From Reticulitermes speratus (Eukaryota; Arthropoda; Insecta; Blattodea; Rhinotermitidae): a stretch of 64,000 bases of DNA. The notes under the pieces are model-generated. The model saw only the letters and a program-made list of their open reading frames with translations. It was not told where the DNA came from and ran no database searches. The DNA lies in assembly GCA_021186555.1 (NCBI GenBank), contig JAJKFL010000042.1, forward strand, positions 18,328,521 to 18,392,520, in the 5' to 3' direction. This document shows, piece after piece, positions 60,222-64,000 of this stretch. Each line of letters opens with the position of its first letter. Positions within the stretch are counted from its first letter, which is position 1. Made by a program: the position numbers and the translations under genes.

Positions 60222-63200
60222 CATCAAAAAGTAATTATGCACAAAATTATTCCTGTGCTTGAACGCCACTCAATCAAGACTGTTATTGCTTACAAGTTTT
60301 TATCGTGGCATTACATGAGGATGAGTTATCAGATAATCGCTCTCGGTACCATCTGATAAGAGGCTGTGGGACCAGTGGCTTGTCCAGTCGTCGTTCAGAA
60401 ACGAACTAAAATTTGTTTCTGACAGAATATGTACTGATGATGTGTGAGATAGGAGTGCTGAGGAAGATGGCCAATATGTACGGCGTATGTAAGTTGTACG
60501 TACATAAGAAAGTCAATAATACAAGTCTGCATGGCACATAATGTTATTTGCGTCTACTGGTGAAAACTCTAGTTGATGATTTACTAAATCTTCCCGCCAA
60601 ACATAACCCTTATCTAGAGATATATTTTATGCTGTCGTTGCTAATAGTTTCAGCTTTAGACTATCGTCATCAGTTGATAATATCGTAAGTCTAAAACCTA
60701 AAGATGAGTTTTATATTCGCGATGTTGTAACTTGACTTATAAATCGAGTCATATCATTGAAAATGGAAATTTTTTAAACCGAGTCACATTTCGTGTATTG
60801 CTTCTTGGCTAACGCGTTTAATGTTATATCTTACGTTGAGGTTTAGCAGTGCGTACTTACACTTCTGCACTCTATCTCTCTAGTAATGATATGTTCTTGA
60901 GGCACGGCTCTTCTTAGCTTTTCGCAGCACAGTATTTATATATATGCATATGTGCGTTGAGGCCTCCCTTCTTCTGTTATGTGGCGCCGTATCACTGAGT
61001 GATAGATGCAAATCAACTAGGCCACGTACCAGAGGAACCGAGACTTCAAAGACACGGCTGCTAAAGCCTAGAAACACACGTATGTGTGTATTATAATAGT
61101 CCAGTTTTTGTAGGTTGATCTTCGATAGTAGTGTAGAGAAAATGTTAAGTGAGTAACAATATGGAATTATACGTAGTTGAACAGATGTTCTACGAATATT
61201 TAGAGTACATTTTCTTTTCTCTAAACCTATTAGTTCATTTCCTTTAAGACTGTGTGTAAATGTTTACGTTAACTTATTTAATTTGAAATTTATAATCATT
61301 TTTTCTTTCCTTCTCTTTTTACATCTTTCATTTCTCACATTCTCTGTGGTTTGTACTTTCTCACACTTCAATTAATCCCTTGTTTCGGGGTGCCTGTTGT
61401 ATTAATTATATACATGTAACATTGAATCAGACGGCCTTGTAATGAAGAAAGGTATTCTGCCAGATAATCTTACAAGTCTGTATAGCAGATCGGGACGGTT
61501 GTACAAATTACCTGTAAGTAGAACGCGAGAAAATTAAAATGAATTAATTTCCTTGCGTATAACACGGTACAGAAATAGAGAAACAAATTTGACAAAGTTC
61601 ATAAATGTACTCTTGAACAGCCTTAGCCTATCTAGACTTCTGGAACATCGCACTCTTCAACTAAGAAAAGATAAATTTTGTGCACAGTTTATGAAGAGAG
61701 CTTTAATTATATTTAAAGCTCATGTCATTTTAGACACTTTCCTTTGGAGAAGCTTAGAAATGAAAACACTTCCTAAATTAAGAAAGGAACACATTTCTGC
61801 ACGTCAATGGAGAAAAAATATTAGGCATGTTGATCCAGGTGGTCAAATTTCTTTACAGAATCTTGGAAGTAGTTTTCCTTTTGCATTCATGAAGAAGCCA
61901 AATAAAATTAAAATTAGCAGGAAATTTCAAGACCAGGAGGCAATAATGGAAATTTGTGGCAGTGTATCTTACCCTGATACCCGACCTAATCATTGTTAAC
62001 AATAATTAGAATTAGATTATTTTATGCTAACGGTTTTGATTTTACTAGAGAGGGAATGTATTGCTTTAATTAACATAGACTTGTGTTTAAAAAGGGTATG
62101 GTTGGAGGCTTGAAGTAAACAAGTTTTACATACGTCAAGGGATTAATTTACATCTAAATAGGATTTGACTTGACGAGATGCGTCTGAAAATCGCACATTC
62201 AAGGTCCATTACAGTAAACATTTGAAATTCCTTTGCATTACCGGATATTTGACGTAACACTTGCGTCATTCTATTTAAATTGATCTCACCAAGTAACATA
62301 TCTATCAACGTCAGATACGTTGCGGTAAGGTAACGTGTAGGACATTACGTATTACGAGCAGTTACAGTGCAAGGACTTTTATTTATCACTTGATGGAGAA
62401 ATCTGGAGATAAACTTTGTGAGAATTATAGATGATCAAGGCTTAATGTACCTACTGGCGAATAAGTAACATTGAAAGCTGCGAGGTGGTAGTAAACTGTT
62501 TGATTTCATCTAGTGATATTTCTTCAATATTTTAGGCTCAAAGTAAAGCTTTATTGATCTTTAGTGTCTTTACTAACATAATATTAATTCATTCTCCTAT
62601 TGGATTTTGGTAACGTACGAAGAGGAATTAATGGGTTTCTCTTACTAATATATAAAACAAATAGTAAATAAATTTATAAAGAGATTAATAATATATGCGT
62701 GTACTCTAAAAATTAAAACAGAATAAGTTAATTTTAATTTTATGGTTAATACTTAATGTCACAAAAGTCAAGAATAATTTTAGTTATTTAATCAAATTGG
62801 CAGCCATCAACACCGTAGAAACCCAGAATCAATATAGCTCTTTCTGTTTGAGTTTGGATTAAGCAGGTTTCCTTCTTGGCAGTTTTGTTAGCAAATTAAT
62901 GTGAGGTATAAATATGCTTGCACTTACTCTCTCGGATTTAATAAAGAAAATAAGACCAATAGGCCCAAACGACATATTTTTGTGGAACAGAATTTGAATA
63001 ACATATCACTGCCTATTTTATTCCACCAAGACCAACACAATCCTGCGAAAAGTATGGGTAAATAGCACAAGCTTTTTTGAGGTAAGAGCTATGAAGTCTT
63101 TTGAGGTGTAAAATTTTCAGAAGTGTCTAAAATTATTGGGTTGCTTTCTAAGGTTAATGGAAAATAATCCTTCGTACTGTGATAATTTGTAGATGCTGAA

Positions 63201-64000
63201 AATTAAAGCCTCGTGCTATAGCATAATCTTAGCATTTCATTTTGTGTTTGTTTGCAAGAAAACAGTGTATGAAAGTTGATAGAATTTCGTGGGAAGTGCT
63301 GACATGGCTAGTTGGGATTGTATCTTTAAATACTGCAATTAGCCCAATTTAAATATAAAAAGTGTCTCCATACCGCTCGGTAAATACACTCGGCCTCCGT
63401 TACGAAAAAAGAAGTCTAATGCTTTATAGGGAAATAATCGCCGTTTTTACGAGAACCATAAAATTCATGTAGGCTAAACGGGGCCTGTGGGCAGAACGTA
63501 GAATAGTTTAATGTTAAACCTGATGGTATATAAAGTAACTACTGGGCTTCAAGTGTTAGTCTTTCGTAGAAAAACGTTTTCCAAAAGAAAATCATCACTT
63601 TTAAGAAGAAAACGCAGAGAATTTTAAATATGTTTTGGCTGTGTAGACTATTTTTTATTTTAAGATACTTGAGGTTTTAGGACAAGGTTTACATTGTTTC
63701 CCTTATTATGTAATCGTTTATTCTGGTACGTGATTTTCCATATTTCGGAGGAATGTACGGCTCAATTTGTAGGGTAAAAGTAGCTGAAGTGAATTCAATC
63801 CTGAAGATCGCGTTAGTGTGTTTTCACCAAACGTTGGTAACTACCTACCAAACACCATGGCATTAGGACATGCATGTTATTTTTTTGGAGCATCCTTTCA
63901 TCTGTTTCAGGGGATAAATTCGCCACGTTTTCAGCTGAGATGTTTTACAAGTGATTAAATATGGAGTTGTTCCTTGTATTAAAGTCTCCCTCTTATTCGT
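60222..64000. other. Non-coding stretch
   Basis: No recognised gene. A 148-codon plus-strand ORF at 61553-61999 has no domain I know. A hammerhead-like relic is listed at 63806. GAAACTATTAGC preceded by CTGATGACGATAG (minus, 60640-60675) is a weaker look-alike. Confidence 0.4.
63806..63845 (+). other. Possible hammerhead relic
   Basis: CCTGAAGATCGCG gives an intact CUGANGA box; ACCAAACGTTGGTA follows with C in place of the G of GAAAC. Stem II is weak. Confidence 0.25.

Overview
This is animal nuclear DNA: AT-rich, free of operons, and built mostly of unique non-coding sequence scattered with transposon debris, tRNA-derived SINEs, microsatellites and minisatellites. The repeat types (a GIY-YIG Penelope-like element, mariner transposase pieces, an insect-type transposase of the DUF4817 kind, SINEs with tRNA A and B boxes) fit a large arthropod genome, most likely a polyneopteran insect such as a cockroach, termite or relative. 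The species assignment is inference. I found no host protein-coding exon I can support; the window looks intergenic or intronic.

The one intact coding element is a Penelope-like retroelement (PLE) at 4643-8269. It has a long ORF (reverse transcriptase plus C-terminal GIY-YIG endonuclease, 5351-7480), two 484-bp inverted arms that differ at about 3 positions, a hammerhead-ribozyme (HHR) motif in each arm, a 31-bp 3' tail and an exact 14-bp direct repeat outside. The element is therefore young.

The same layout (inverted arms, each carrying an HHR motif, no ORF) recurs three times at different stages of decay: 21199-21943, 23100-23371 (a near-perfect 270-bp palindrome) and 46191-47030 (about 120-bp arms with the best HHR motifs in the window). 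Solo or degraded HHR motifs lie near 15.9, 43.1, 58.0, 59.7 and possibly 29.5 and 63.8 kb. A further dispersed family (11.4, 22.7, 33.8, 38.1, 50.7 and 54.9 kb) also contains a GAAAC-GTY box and at 11.4 kb forms a 33-bp-arm palindrome. This is the main discovery candidate: a population of ORF-less, inverted-arm, ribozyme-bearing elements probably mobilised by PLE enzymes.

Layout: 1-4.6 kb unique DNA with simple repeats; 4.6-8.3 kb PLE; 10.0-11.1 kb two broken DNA-transposon transposases; 14.4-20.4 kb SINEs; 21.2-23.4 kb two HHR inverted elements, one with a nested 82-bp MITE; 25-31.5 kb microsatellite and minisatellites; 33-43 kb mostly unique DNA with a 147-bp tandem duplication; 46.2-47.0 kb HHR element; 48.4-49.0 kb a deleted DNA transposon with clear terminal inverted repeats; 50-51.7 kb SINE, XY repeat and a second MITE copy; 52-64 kb mostly unique DNA with one SINE and several HHR relics.
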